From: Streptomyces zhihengii
Lineage (GTDB): Bacteria; Actinomycetota; Actinomycetes; Streptomycetales; Streptomycetaceae
Assembly (NCBI RefSeq): GCF_016919245.1
Contig: NZ_JAFEJA010000004.1
Coordinates: forward strand, 1-64,000
Direction of reading: 5' to 3'
DNA length: 64,000 bases
A program made the translations under genes and the position numbers. The notes under the pieces were generated by a model that did not search any database, was not told where the DNA came from, and worked only from the letters and a program-made list of their open reading frames with translations. Below are positions 18,175-26,513 of the stretch, piece by piece (position 1 is the stretch's first letter; every line of letters starts with the position of its first letter).

Positions 18175-18759
18175 TCACTCCATCGCGAGGCGCCAGGCGC
18201 TCGGCACGGTGCTGGGCATCCGGTGGTCGATCTGGTGCTCGGTGCGGGTGCAGCCCGCGAACGGGCCGGTGGAGGCGCGGAGCTCGCGCAGGCAGGGGTC
18301 GAGGTGGTCGCGGTGCCAGACGCTGGGGCCGGTGTAGCCGCAGGACGTGGGGTCGGTGCCCTCCTGCCAGGCCAGCCACAGGGCGTGCAGGCGGGCGACG
18401 GCAACGGTGTGCTCCATCCACAGGTGGCACCAGCGGGCGTCGGCGGACGGCTCCGCGAGGTAGCCGGGGGCCAGGGCGCCTTCCACCCACTCGATCAGGG
18501 CCCGCAGTTCGTTGTCGTACGCCGGGCTGTCGAGCAGCAGGATGAAGGGCGGGTACTGCCACTCCGCCTCGTCCTCGGCGGCCGGTTCCTCTCCGGCGGC
18601 AGTCTCGTCGCCGGCGTCGGGTCCGGTGCTCTCGCCGCCCTGGTCAGCGGCCGCCGTGAGGGCCTTCACCTGGGCGGTGAGGGCGGCGACCGTGGCCTTG
18701 CGGTCCGCCACGTCCTGGAACAGGCCCACCGGGACCTCGAACTCGGGCTCACCGGCCAT
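18175..18759 (-). CDS. DUF4913 domain protein of the mobilisation block
   Basis: 194 residues. After an acidic, Ala/Glu-rich linker (residues 40-70) comes the DUF4913 pattern: ALIEWVEGALAPGYL, then WCHLWMEHTVAVARLHALW, then GPSVWHRDHLDPCL and GPFAGC. DUF4913 proteins are found almost only beside plasmid relaxase genes in actinobacteria. The N-terminus (VADRKATVAALTAQVKAL) may form a coiled coil. Its start overlaps the preceding gene by 11 bases, so it belongs to the relaxase transcript. Role in transfer is inferred. Confidence 0.8.
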   Translation of the reverse strand: MAGEPEFEVPVGLFQDVADRKATVAALTAQVKALTAAADQGGESTGPDAGDETAAGEEPAAEDEAEWQYPPFILLLDSPAYDNELRALIEWVEGALAPGYLAEPSADARWCHLWMEHTVAVARLHALWLAWQEGTDPTSCGYTGPSVWHRDHLDPCLRELRASTGPFAGCTRTEHQIDHRMPSTVPSAWRLAME

Positions 18760-19143
18760 CGCGGTCCGCCACGCGTGCCTTGTAGACGGCGACGGCCCGC
18801 TCGGTGATGGCGCGCTCCTCGGCCTTCATCTGCTCGCCGATGTGGACCATCGTGTCCTCCTCGTACCAGGGGCACAGGGCGATCTGGGCGACGGGCATGC
18901 CGGTGGCCAGCAGCAGCGCGGCACCGCGGCGCATGGCGCGGATGTAAGCCGGGTCGAGGATCTGCTCGCGCTGCTCCGGCGAGAGGTTCGGCGGGATCGG
19001 GGCAATGCGGCCGCCTCCATGTCTGAGGGGCGGTCACTGGCACCCTCACCGTTCCCGGGTGACTTCGGGGGTGGGGGGCCGGTCGGCTCCTGGCCCAGTG
19101 ACTTCGTCGTCCGCCCCGCCGTGCGGCCCGCACGGCGCGTCAC
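18749..19143 (-). pseudogene. Small mobilisation-operon gene, probably frameshifted
   Basis: A GTG overlapping the relaxase stop (GTGA, 19140-19143) opens a frame (GRTTKSLGQEPTGPPPP...ASDRPSDMEAA) that continues sensibly only in a second frame (RIAPIPPNLSPEQREQIL...YIRAMRRGAALLLATG...VAVYKARVADRDGR). Adding one base near 19007 (GGCGGCCGCATT) would fuse them into about 130 residues. The second part contains IALCPWYEEDTMVHIGEQM and ends over the DUF4913 start. Without the fusion, the shortest intact product starts at ATG 18934 (61 residues). Family unknown. Confidence 0.5.
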
Positions 19144-21047
19144 AGCCGGAGACCCTGCCCCTCGCCAGGGTCGGGCTGCTCCTGCTGCTGCTCGTGCTCC
19201 TGGCGGTGCTGGTCGACCAGACTGGCCGGGTCGGCCGCTGAACCAGTTCGGTCCTGCGTGGCGCGGCAGCGGGTATCAGCGGCGCGGGTGAAGGCTGCAA
19301 GCCGACCCAGATTCTTTGGTGTGCGCAGCCACGTCGCCGGGTCCGTGGTGCGGCCCTCCAGGTACTCCTCAGGCATAGCGGCCTGCTGATGGACGTGGAT
19401 GGCGGCGGCCCGCTGCGCCGGGGTGAGGGCGGCGTCCCGGCCGGGGTGGTCGACGGCGTGCGGTGGGGCTGACGCCTGGTCGTGGTGCTGGTCGTCCGTA
19501 CGCGCGGCAGTCGACGTGGCGGCCGGGGCGTCGGCCTGCCCGGCGGGAGCGGTGCGGGCGGTGCGGATCGCGCCCTGTACGGCAAGGCTGGCAACCCGGG
19601 CCCTCTCGTAGCGGGACGACTCCCGGGGCGGCTTGCCGCCGGTGCCGGCGATGAACCAGGGATCGGGCTCGGGAAAGTCGGCGGTGTAGAAGATCTGGTC
19701 GGCGGCCGGGGCCCGGCGGCCGGGCTGGGGATCGGTGGTCTGGCGGCTGTGGTCGGACAGGGCGCGGTCCGCGGTGTAGTCGTCCAGTCCGCGCGTGAAC
19801 TCGCGGCCGCGCAGGGTCTCCAGCAGATGGCGGCGTGCTTCGGCCAGGACGTGGCGGCGGGCGAACTTGCCGCGCACGGTGAAGACGACCGCGGCGACGT
19901 CAACGGCGGCGAGCGCGGTGTCCACGACCGGGTCCACCCGGGCCCGGATCGCCGCACCCGCCGCGCGGCAGCGGTGAAGGAGCCCGTCGATCATCTGCTT
20001 GCCGAACTTCAGCAGCGCGGACGCCTTCCACCACGCGAGCAGCTGCTCCAGCGGGCGCGGGGTCTTCTTCTCACGGCGGGTGTCCTGCGCCGCCCACCAC
20101 CCCAGGCCGTGCCGGGCCTGCTCGCCGGGCAGCCGCCCGTGTTTCTGCGCGTACTTGTAGGTCAGGCCTTCCAGGACATCCTCGATCTGCTGGCGGCGGG
20201 TGGCCGACCAGTCGATGAGCTCGGAGTCGACACCGGCTATCTCCATGACGGGGCGCAGGCCCGGCGTCACCTCCCGGGGCACCGTCGCCAACCCGAGCTC
20301 CTCGCACACCTCGGTCGTCATCGCGAGGGTGTAGAGCGTCCCGGCGGCCACCACATGCCGGTAGAGGCGGCGGGTGTCCAGCGCGCCCCACTTCGGATCA
20401 CCGCCCGTGTCCGGGCGCTGCACGCGGTTGAGGACCAAGCAGTGTTCATGCAGGAGCGGGAAGCCATCCCGGTTCTCGAAGTGCCGGAAGGCGGCGACCA
20501 CCAAGGCCGGCGTCTTCGCACGGCCGCGGCCCGAAGCCCACCGGGTTTCGGCGACTTCGTCCTCGATCCAGCGCAGGGCCCTGTCGACGGCCCGCTCGTG
20601 CGCCCGCTCGATGACCCGACGGGTGTGGGCGTCTCCCAGCGTCCACAGCACGATCAGGGACGCCTGCGGGCGGAAGGTGAAGTCGAGAGCGAGCAGCGGG
20701 GTCTGATTGCGGGCTTCGATCTCCTCGATCGGCTGCCCGAGCACGGTCGCCCTTCGCGCGGTGTCCGGGTCGGCTCCGTCGTCCAGGAGGTGGTGCTCGA
20801 TCCGGTCGGCGTCCGGGTGCCGGCCCTGCCCGAAGACCAGCTCCATCTGCCGCTCGGACACCTCCGTGCCCGCGGTGAGTCCGAGCGCGGCCAGGCCGCG
20901 CCCCGACCACCGTCCCGGCGGGAGGCCGGCCATCTCCTGGGCGGCTTTGAGGGACTGGCCGACCGGGTGGCGGCCGTCCCCGAAGGCGACTCCGCGCACG
21001 TAGTAGCGCCAGGTGTTACGACTCTGGACCTTCGCGACACTCAGCAT
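19140..21047 (-). CDS. MobF/TrwC-type conjugative relaxase (no helicase domain)
   Basis: About 635 residues. The N-terminal domain is a TrwC relaxase: a tyrosine pair in NTWRYYVRG (about residues 15-18) as nicking residue candidates, LALDFTFRPQASLIVLW (about 125), and the metal-binding histidines in AFRHFEN followed by LLHEHCLVLNR (about 183-200). The C-terminal half is helical and basic without helicase motifs, unlike F TraI but like relaxases of actinobacterial plasmids. It would nick an oriT and pilot the strand. Start at ATG 21047 (MLSVAKVQ); upstream in-frame sequence to 21233 looks non-coding. It heads the operon continuing to DUF4913. Confidence 0.85.
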   Translation of the reverse strand: MLSVAKVQSRNTWRYYVRGVAFGDGRHPVGQSLKAAQEMAGLPPGRWSGRGLAALGLTAGTEVSERQMELVFGQGRHPDADRIEHHLLDDGADPDTARRATVLGQPIEEIEARNQTPLLALDFTFRPQASLIVLWTLGDAHTRRVIERAHERAVDRALRWIEDEVAETRWASGRGRAKTPALVVAAFRHFENRDGFPLLHEHCLVLNRVQRPDTGGDPKWGALDTRRLYRHVVAAGTLYTLAMTTEVCEELGLATVPREVTPGLRPVMEIAGVDSELIDWSATRRQQIEDVLEGLTYKYAQKHGRLPGEQARHGLGWWAAQDTRREKKTPRPLEQLLAWWKASALLKFGKQMIDGLLHRCRAAGAAIRARVDPVVDTALAAVDVAAVVFTVRGKFARRHVLAEARRHLLETLRGREFTRGLDDYTADRALSDHSRQTTDPQPGRRAPAADQIFYTADFPEPDPWFIAGTGGKPPRESSRYERARVASLAVQGAIRTARTAPAGQADAPAATSTAARTDDQHHDQASAPPHAVDHPGRDAALTPAQRAAAIHVHQQAAMPEEYLEGRTTDPATWLRTPKNLGRLAAFTRAADTRCRATQDRTGSAADPASLVDQHRQEHEQQQEQPDPGEGQGLRL

Positions 21048-21239
21048 CCCCACAGGGGACACTGGCTCTGACCTGCAAAAAGCCCGGTCCCGCAGGGCGG
21101 GAGAGTTCACCGGAACTTCACGGCCGATCCCGTACGGCAGGCATTTCCGGCGGCACCGCGCCCGCCCGGCGGACACCACCCGGACCATGCAAATGCTGCG
21201 CGGCCACCCCGTCACACCAGCCTCACACACCACGAAACC

Positions 21240-21413
21240 TCAAGTGGACGCCTCCAGCGTCAACGAGCGCCCTCCGCGGTAGAGGCGTGCGGGTGGCGGC
21301 AGCATTCCGCGGCGGCGCCACCGCTCAAGCTGGCTCGCGGTGACCGTGTAGCCGTGCGTGCGAGCGTGGTGGATCAGTTCCTGATCGGCCCCGCTGGGTT
21401 CGCTTCGAGGCAT
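21240..21413 (-). CDS. Small HTH (MerR/excisionase-like) protein
   Basis: 57 residues starting ATG at 21413: MPRSEPSGADQELIHH, then a helix-turn-helix (ARTHGYTVTASQLERWRRRGMLPPP) and a short tail. The wing sequence RRRGMLPPP is typical of MerR-like or excisionase DNA-binding folds in Streptomyces, where longer versions exist, so this copy may be truncated at the C-terminus. It lies 190 bases upstream of the relaxase and on the same strand; a role as its regulator is inferred. Confidence 0.5.
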   Translation of the reverse strand: MPRSEPSGADQELIHHARTHGYTVTASQLERWRRRGMLPPPARLYRGGRSLTLEAST

Positions 21414-21833
21414 GTACAGACGCTACTGAGGCCGCGACGGCGGATTCCTCCCCCACTGTGCGGGGGTCCACCGTCGCCGAGGACCTGCCCAGCAGCCTTC
21501 AGTGCGTGACGGAGGAGCCCTGACGGTTACTGGCGTGGTGCTCTGCCGGTACGCCCCGTGCAACCCTGTGGGGACTGGATGCCCTCCGGCGAGACTACGG
21601 CGGCTGGCTCGGGCGCAGACGTCGAGGTCAGGTTTCGCCTCGCCTGGAAAAGGGGCCGCTTTCACGCTGGTCGCGGGGCTGGGTCGAACGATGGCTCGGA
21701 CACCGCGGTGCCCGGGGCTCGCCCAGGAGCTGGCCTGGCACCCGCTCCTCCACGTGTCTGAGGCCGCGCGAGATGCGGAGCGGATGCGCGCCGTCCGGGG
21801 GCGGACCGTGGCGGTCCGCCCCGGAAGGCGGGG
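21414..21833. other. Intergenic region with compound hairpins, oriT candidate
   Basis: No convincing gene. A nested dyad at about 21431-21478 pairs CGACGG with CCGTCG around an inner CCCCC/GGGGG stem. A second hairpin at 21798-21822 closes the next gene. Because it sits upstream of a relaxase operon, the first structure is a reasonable oriT candidate. Confidence 0.35.
21798..21822. terminator. Hairpin terminator of the small membrane gene
   Basis: Perfect 11-bp arms (GGGGCGGACCG and CGGTCCGCCCC) with a TGG loop, 12 bases beyond the stop of the minus-strand gene ending at 21834. Confidence 0.6.
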
Positions 21834-22046
21834 TCAGCAGGCGTGCCGCTTCAGGTGCTGCAGCACGACGAGCCCGACGGCCATGACGGCCAGGAACACG
21901 CCGCCTCCAGCCTTGCAGGCGTCCAGCGCCGAGCCCTTGAAGCCCATGACGATGATTACCGCGGTCAGTGCAGCAAGCGCCGCGCACAGGGCGACGGTGA
22001 TCAGGTCGCGTACTGGATGAGTGCACGTGGCATTGTTGGCTGACAT
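21834..22046 (-). CDS. Small two-helix membrane protein
   Basis: 70 residues from ATG 22046 with a strong site GGGAGGA. Hydrophobic segments at about residues 14-36 (LITVALCAALAALTAVIIVM) and 48-63 (GVFLAVMAVGLVVLQHL), ending in KRHAC. A perfect dyad at 22059-22071 lies just upstream and may regulate it. Function unknown. Confidence 0.6.
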   Translation of the reverse strand: MSANNATCTHPVRDLITVALCAALAALTAVIIVMGFKGSALDACKAGGGVFLAVMAVGLVVLQHLKRHAC

Positions 22047-22058
22047 GCTGTCCTCCCA

Positions 22059-22071
22059 AGTTGTAACAACT
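22059..22071. promoter_or_regulatory. Operator-like dyad AGTTGT-A-ACAACT
   Basis: A perfect 6-bp inverted repeat around one central base, 12 bases upstream of the start codon of the small membrane gene. It overlaps the leader and would block transcription or translation initiation if bound by a GntR- or TetR-like repressor. The repressor is not identified. Confidence 0.45.
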
Positions 22072-22794
22072 AGTCGCTGAGCGGAGACACACCTCACCTG
22101 AAGGTGATCTCCGGCAGTTCCGCCGGAAGGCTCCAGCGGAGGGACCTCAGACGCGGCATGAGGTCGAGCGACGTGAGTTACGAACTCCTGTGGATAGATG
22201 GGCAGGCACAGCACACGCTCCATGAGCAGAGCGGCGTCCGCAGTACGTTACAGCGCGGAGTAACGCCCGTGCAACCAACGGTAGTTGCGGAGTGGGCGCT
22301 CCTGACTCTGGGGGGTGCATGCCCGTGTCAGGGCGGTTTGCGGATGCACCGGTGATGCGCGCGTTCGGCCTGTGGCGCGCGTCCTGGTGAGGAGCGCGAT
22401 CGGAGCCGTGCCCACGTGGTGGACGGGCCCGCCAGAGGTAGAAGGAGTCTGTCGGGCGAAGAAGATCACCGGGCGAGGTTCCCCTGAAGGCGTGGGCGTT
22501 GGTTCGGTGTTCGGGTCCAGAACGCGGCGGTCGCAGCCGAAGGCCGGGAGTCCCGGCGTGTCGAGGAGATCCGTGCGCACAAGGGGGGTGGACAAGGCCC
22601 GCTGGGTCGGCGGCGGCAAGCAGCGCCTTGAGGGGCCGCGGGGCCGTCACTGTGGAGATGTGGCGCTTCCGCGGCCCCGTGAGGCCCTCGATGATGCTCG
22701 CGTCCGCTTGTCCGGCCGTCGACGGAACAGTCAAACAAGCATCTGCCGTGTGCGAGTCGGCCTCCTGCGCAGGACTGCCTTACTCAGGGACGCT
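22072..22794. other. Gene-poor region
   Basis: About 720 bases with only low-complexity, Arg/Pro-rich open frames on both strands and no recognisable family. I see no RNA gene or mobile-element end. Confidence 0.35.
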
Positions 22795-23556
22795 TCAGGG
22801 TGTCCACGGACCAAGCATGTCCTTCATCGCGTCCGTGATCGCAAGCTGCAGCAGCGGCCCGTAGGTGATCCTTCGAACGCCGAGGCGGCGGAAGCGCGCC
22901 AGATCGTGCTTGACGGGATGGGCTGTGGAGTTCACGGGAACAGTGACGGCGCCGATCACTGCCGTGAGCAGTTCGTCGTTGTCCTGGATCTTGACGGGGT
23001 AGACACTGTCGGCGCCGGCCTGCTCCATCGCCCGCAGACGCTCGATCGCCTCGTCGAGCACGCTGGAGGGGTCCTGTGCGTGCAGGAACAGGTCGGTGCG
23101 CCCGTTGACCCAGACCGGGACCCCCGCGGCGTCGGCCGCCGCGCGCAGACCAGCGATGTAGTCGGCGTGCTCTTGTGTGCTGCGCACGCGTCCGCCGTCC
23201 GAGTGGACGGTGTCCTCGATGTTGAGACCGACGCCGCCGACCTCGATCAGGGCGGCAATGAGATCTGAGGGCTTCTGCCCGTACCCGGCCTCCAGGTCTA
23301 CGGAGACGGGCACATCAACCGCCGCGATGATGCGCTTGACAGCGGCGATCACCTCTTCGAAGGTCTGCCCCTCATGGTCATCGGCTCCCCGGGAGTTGGC
23401 GAGCGGGTGGCTGCCGACTGTCAGTGCGGGGAAACCGGCGTCAGCTGCCGTCCGTGCGGACCAGGCGTCCCAGACGGTCGGCAGCACGAGCGGCGTGTCA
23501 GCGGCATGCAGGTGCTGGAGGTGCTCAGCTCGCGCAACAACGGTTTGAAAGTCCAT
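22795..23556 (-). CDS. PEP mutase / isocitrate lyase superfamily protein
   Basis: 253 residues forming a complete isocitrate lyase-like TIM barrel. Characteristic motifs: LVLPTVWDAWSA (residues 23-34), SVDLEAGYG (about 84-92) with the Mg-binding acidic residues, VGLNIEDT (about 108), and VWVNGRTDLF (about 146). The family includes carboxyphosphonoenolpyruvate phosphonomutase, 2-methylisocitrate lyase and oxaloacetate hydrolase. The catalytic KKCGH-type loop of isocitrate lyase proper is absent, so a C-C or P-C lyase on a small oxo acid is more likely; the substrate is unknown. It stands alone. Confidence 0.85.
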   Translation of the reverse strand: MDFQTVVARAEHLQHLHAADTPLVLPTVWDAWSARTAADAGFPALTVGSHPLANSRGADDHEGQTFEEVIAAVKRIIAAVDVPVSVDLEAGYGQKPSDLIAALIEVGGVGLNIEDTVHSDGGRVRSTQEHADYIAGLRAAADAAGVPVWVNGRTDLFLHAQDPSSVLDEAIERLRAMEQAGADSVYPVKIQDNDELLTAVIGAVTVPVNSTAHPVKHDLARFRRLGVRRITYGPLLQLAITDAMKDMLGPWTP

Positions 23557-23988
23557 GGAGGGGACATTACCCCTGAAAATGCTCGCTTCGACGTGCTGTC
23601 AGGGCGCAGTCCGGCGACAGTTCCGTGAACTCACGGTCTGGCAGCAAGTCCCGGTCAAGGGCGGGTCAGGGTTGCCGGCCCGACTCAACCGGCTGCGGAC
23701 GCCGCGGTCTTCCGCCCCGCCGGACGACCCTGACCCGCTGGTCTGCCGCCGCGACGATGCCGCGCCCGCACCGTCCCCGGAGCATCGAACGAGGCGAACA
23801 CGGACCAAATGCGGGACTGCCTCGACGACCCGACCTGCACCCGCTTCCCGGTCGACGGGAGCTGAGCCACCGCCCGAAGAGGCCCGCCATGGCGGGCCCT
23901 TCCGCATGTCCGGAAGCCGGCCTTGACGGCCTCCCGGGCGCCAGGCAAGGGTCATAGAATCCCGTGCAATCCTCTGAGCGGAGGCCTC
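23557..23988. other. Intergenic region
   Basis: About 430 bases. A short plus-strand frame near 23810-23866 (MRDCLDDPTCTRFPVDGS) has natural composition but is too short to claim. A 7-8 bp hairpin GGCCCGCC/GGCGGGCC lies at about 23881-23898 and may be a terminator. Confidence 0.3.
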
Positions 23989-24252
23989 ATGACGCTGCGG
24001 TTCCTGGGCATCGACCCCGACAGCCCCACGGACGAGTCACCCACGATCTGGCTGGACGAAGAGACCGGCGACCTGATCATCCAGTCCTGGACCGCCGACC
24101 CCGGCACCGTCCAGCAGGCGCACGAGGTCGGCTCGATCCCGGGACACTCCACCGACATTCCCCGTGGCGAGTCGATGATCCGTCTCCCTGCGATCATGCG
24201 GCAGTACCTCCCCACCCCGGACGGAGACGAGAGTGCAGCCACCCGCCCGTGA
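23989..24252 (+). CDS. Small conserved protein of an XRE/DUF6879 cassette
   Basis: 87 residues. Contains PTIWLDEETGDLIIQSW near residue 20, then PRGESMIRLPAIMRQYL. Similar small proteins precede DUF6879 genes in Streptomyces. Its end overlaps the next start by 20 bases, so the genes are coupled. Start at ATG 23989 with GCGGAGG upstream. Function unknown. Confidence 0.6.
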   Translation: MTLRFLGIDPDSPTDESPTIWLDEETGDLIIQSWTADPGTVQQAHEVGSIPGHSTDIPRGESMIRLPAIMRQYLPTPDGDESAATRP

Positions 24253-24751
24253 GGCCCTGGCCCAAGCCCAACGGTCCGCCGTCCACCTGGAGATGAGGGA
24301 CGCCTACGCGCCCGACGACCCTGGATTCCTTGCGTGGCAGACCGGCGCCCGGCCCGACCCCGCAGGCAAGGCCTCATGGTGGGGCACCTGGCACGACCAC
24401 GTCGCCGAAGCGACCCGCCGCGGCGTCGCTGTACGCCGGGCCCGCATCGTCTCGGAGCCGGTCAGCGACTACGTCCGCTACGAGCACGACCTGACCTTCG
24501 GCAACCTGGCCGCTGGCGAGCAGGTGCGCTGGCTGCCGCGCCGGCAGACCACGGATCTCGCCCTTCCCGGGACGGACTTCTGGGTTTTCGACGACGAGCT
24601 GGTGCTCTTCCACCACTTCAGCGGGGAGGGGAACCTCGCGCCCGACGGACGCGAGCACGTCCGCGACGCGCAGCGAGCGAAGGCGTGCACAGAGGCGTTC
24701 GAGGCCGTGTGGCGGCGAGCGATCCCGCACTCGGAGTACCACCCCGCCTGA
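24233..24751 (+). CDS. DUF6879 family protein
   Basis: 172 residues from a GTG. The family-typical C-terminus is visible: RIVSEPVSDYVRYEHDLT, then VRWLPRR, then DFWVFDDELVLFHHFSGEG. DUF6879 proteins are nearly always encoded next to XRE-DUF5753 regulators in Streptomyces, and the pair has been suggested to behave as a toxin-antitoxin or developmental regulator. Middle gene of the three-gene cassette 23989-25628. Confidence 0.75.
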   Translation: MQPPAREALAQAQRSAVHLEMRDAYAPDDPGFLAWQTGARPDPAGKASWWGTWHDHVAEATRRGVAVRRARIVSEPVSDYVRYEHDLTFGNLAAGEQVRWLPRRQTTDLALPGTDFWVFDDELVLFHHFSGEGNLAPDGREHVRDAQRAKACTEAFEAVWRRAIPHSEYHPA

Positions 24752-24764
24752 GCGCGAACGGACC

Positions 24765-25628
24765 ATGGCCACCTCCCCCTCCTCCAGCGTCCAGGCCGCA
24801 CGCCGCGTCCTGGCAGACCGTCTCTGCGATGTCCGTCGGGACGCCGGCCTGTCCGGTAAGCAACTCGCCGAGCACCTCGGCTGGTACCCCTCGAAGGTCA
24901 GCCGCATCGAGCACGCCCGTACGGCTCCGTCCGCAGAAGACGTGAGGGCATGGTGCCTTGCGTGCGGTGTGCCCGAGCACGCGGACGACCTGGTCGCCTC
25001 GCTCCGCGCCGTCGAGGGCATGTTCGTCGAGTGGCGGCGTATGGAGCGCGCCGGTCTTCACCAGGCGCAGGCAGCCGTCCTGCCTCTCTTCGAGCGCACC
25101 AGCCGCTTCCGCTCGTACTCCTCGTGGCTCGTCCCTGGCCTGCTCCAGACCCGGGCCTACACCGAAGCCGTGCTGCGGGCGGTACAGCGGCGCCGAGTCG
25201 CTGTCGATGACGTCGAGGCCGCGGTGGCAGCGCGCATCGAGCGTCAACAGGTGCTGCTGGATCCGGGGAAGACGTTCGCGTTCCTGCTGGAGGAGTCCGT
25301 CCTGCTGTCCAGCATCGGCGACCGGGACGTCCTGGCCGGCCAGCTTGAGCACCTGGCCGCCGTCGCGTCCCGACCGAACCTGTCTGTCGGCATTGTCCCG
25401 GCAGGCCCTGGCCGGAGCCGTATGCCGGTCGAAGGGTTCTGGATCTACGACACGACGCAGGTCAACGTTGAACTCATCTCCGGCTATCTGACGATCACGC
25501 AGGCGCACGAGATCACGCAGTACGCCGGAGCGTTCGCCGAGCTCGCGGACCAGTGCGTGTACGGGGCGGCGGCACGACAGGTGATCGGGCAGGCCCTCGC
25601 TCGGCTGCGCCCCGGAATGTCCTCGTAG
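24765..25628 (+). CDS. XRE-family regulator with DUF5753 domain
   Basis: 287 residues. Residues 15-75 are a cro/C1 helix-turn-helix (LSGKQLAEHLGWYPSKVSRIE). Residues 105-275 are DUF5753: SWLVPGLLQTRAYTEAVLRAV, AARIERQQVLL, FLLEESVL and LSVGIVPAG. It follows the DUF6879 gene by 13 bases. Usually a DNA-binding partner for a small DUF397-like or DUF6879 protein; the target is unknown. Confidence 0.85.
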   Translation: MATSPSSSVQAARRVLADRLCDVRRDAGLSGKQLAEHLGWYPSKVSRIEHARTAPSAEDVRAWCLACGVPEHADDLVASLRAVEGMFVEWRRMERAGLHQAQAAVLPLFERTSRFRSYSSWLVPGLLQTRAYTEAVLRAVQRRRVAVDDVEAAVAARIERQQVLLDPGKTFAFLLEESVLLSSIGDRDVLAGQLEHLAAVASRPNLSVGIVPAGPGRSRMPVEGFWIYDTTQVNVELISGYLTITQAHEITQYAGAFAELADQCVYGAAARQVIGQALARLRPGMSS

Positions 25629-25673
25629 AACCCCGCAGAATCTGCTGTCCTCCTGCCGTGGAGTGTTCCTAAC

Positions 25674-25886
25674 GTGCTGGTCATGGACGCCTACACCCGC
25701 CCCTCGGGGGCTGCCGATGCGGGTACGGACGGACGCTGGTGCCACTGGCACGGCGGCCCGTCCGGCACCGCCCAGTTCGTCCGCCACCAGGAACGCCAGT
25801 CCGGCCCGCCGCTCCCCCTGTACGCCTGCGACCCCTGCCGCGAGCAGCGCGACCTCGCCCCCGCGATCGGGCGGGTGGCCGTATGA
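25674..25886 (+). CDS. Small Cys/His protein
   Basis: 70 residues from GTG 25674 (or ATG 25683). Contains RWCHWHGG and YACDPCREQRDL, a possible zinc site. Common as a small conserved streptomycete protein. Its stop overlaps the start of the next gene (ATGA at 25883-25886). Confidence 0.5.
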   Translation: MLVMDAYTRPSGAADAGTDGRWCHWHGGPSGTAQFVRHQERQSGPPLPLYACDPCREQRDLAPAIGRVAV

Positions 25887-26170
25887 CCAGATCGATCCTC
25901 CGGCACGCCGCATGGCACCTCGGCGCCGACACCACCCCCGGCATCCCGCAGGACCCGCAGTGCGCCGTGCAGTGCGGCACCTGCGGCGAACGCACCGAAG
26001 TCCCCGCCGCCAGCCGCGAGGCCGCCGAGGACTGGGCCCTGGAGCACACCGGCAAGCACCCCACCCACCAGACCTACCGGGCGGCGCGAGTGACGTACTG
26101 GCGCGTCTCCCCCACCGGAGCCAACCCGTACGCGAAAAAGGAGGAGGCCGATGCCCGCAAAGCAGGCTGA
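25883..26170 (+). CDS. DUF7848-like zinc-finger protein
   Basis: 95 residues. CAVQCGTCGER near residue 30 supplies cysteines, then EDWALEHTGKHPTHQTYR supplies histidines, a pattern of small actinobacterial proteins annotated as DUF7848. Likely binds zinc. Coupled to the preceding gene through ATGA. The family name is from memory of the pattern. Confidence 0.55.
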   Translation: MTRSILRHAAWHLGADTTPGIPQDPQCAVQCGTCGERTEVPAASREAAEDWALEHTGKHPTHQTYRAARVTYWRVSPTGANPYAKKEEADARKAG

Positions 26171-26513
26171 CATCACCTACGACTGCGGCAACTACGCCAC
26201 CACACGAACCGGCCGCACCGGGCTGGTCATCATGCACCTCGGCCACACCATGGCCCGGCTGCGCTTCCAAGCGCTGGGGACCATCCCCGCGGGTGCGAGG
26301 AGCAGTCGCCGGCGCTGTACAGGGAGCCGGTGGTCGGGGGGCCACCTCGAGGAAGGCGCCGCCCTGCTCCCCGCACCCACGCCCGCCGGGGGGCCGTGGA
26401 TGGGGGCGTGGGCGGACCCTCCTGCTATTGGGTGCGCAGGGTGCGGGCGAGGGCCTGGGCGTGCTCGCGCAGCGGCAGGTCCTGCTTGTCCCAGGTGGCC
26501 GCGATGTAGTTGA
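26151..26513 (+). pseudogene. Small protein, probably truncated
   Basis: Starts MPAKQADITYDCGNYATT and looks natural for about 45 residues (to FQALGTIPAG), then turns into Arg/Gly-rich text that overlaps the convergent gene at 26425 and the hairpin at 26376. Probably a gene whose 3' end was lost. Confidence 0.3.
26376..26412. terminator. Hairpin terminator of the tap-tpg operon
   Basis: Nine-bp perfect arms CCCACGCCC (26376-26384) and GGGCGTGGG (26404-26412), 13 bases after the stop of the last minus-strand gene of the operon. Confidence 0.55.

Noticed and set aside
22147..22734. A 195-residue minus-strand frame
   Set aside because: Low-complexity, no ribosome site, no recognisable pattern.
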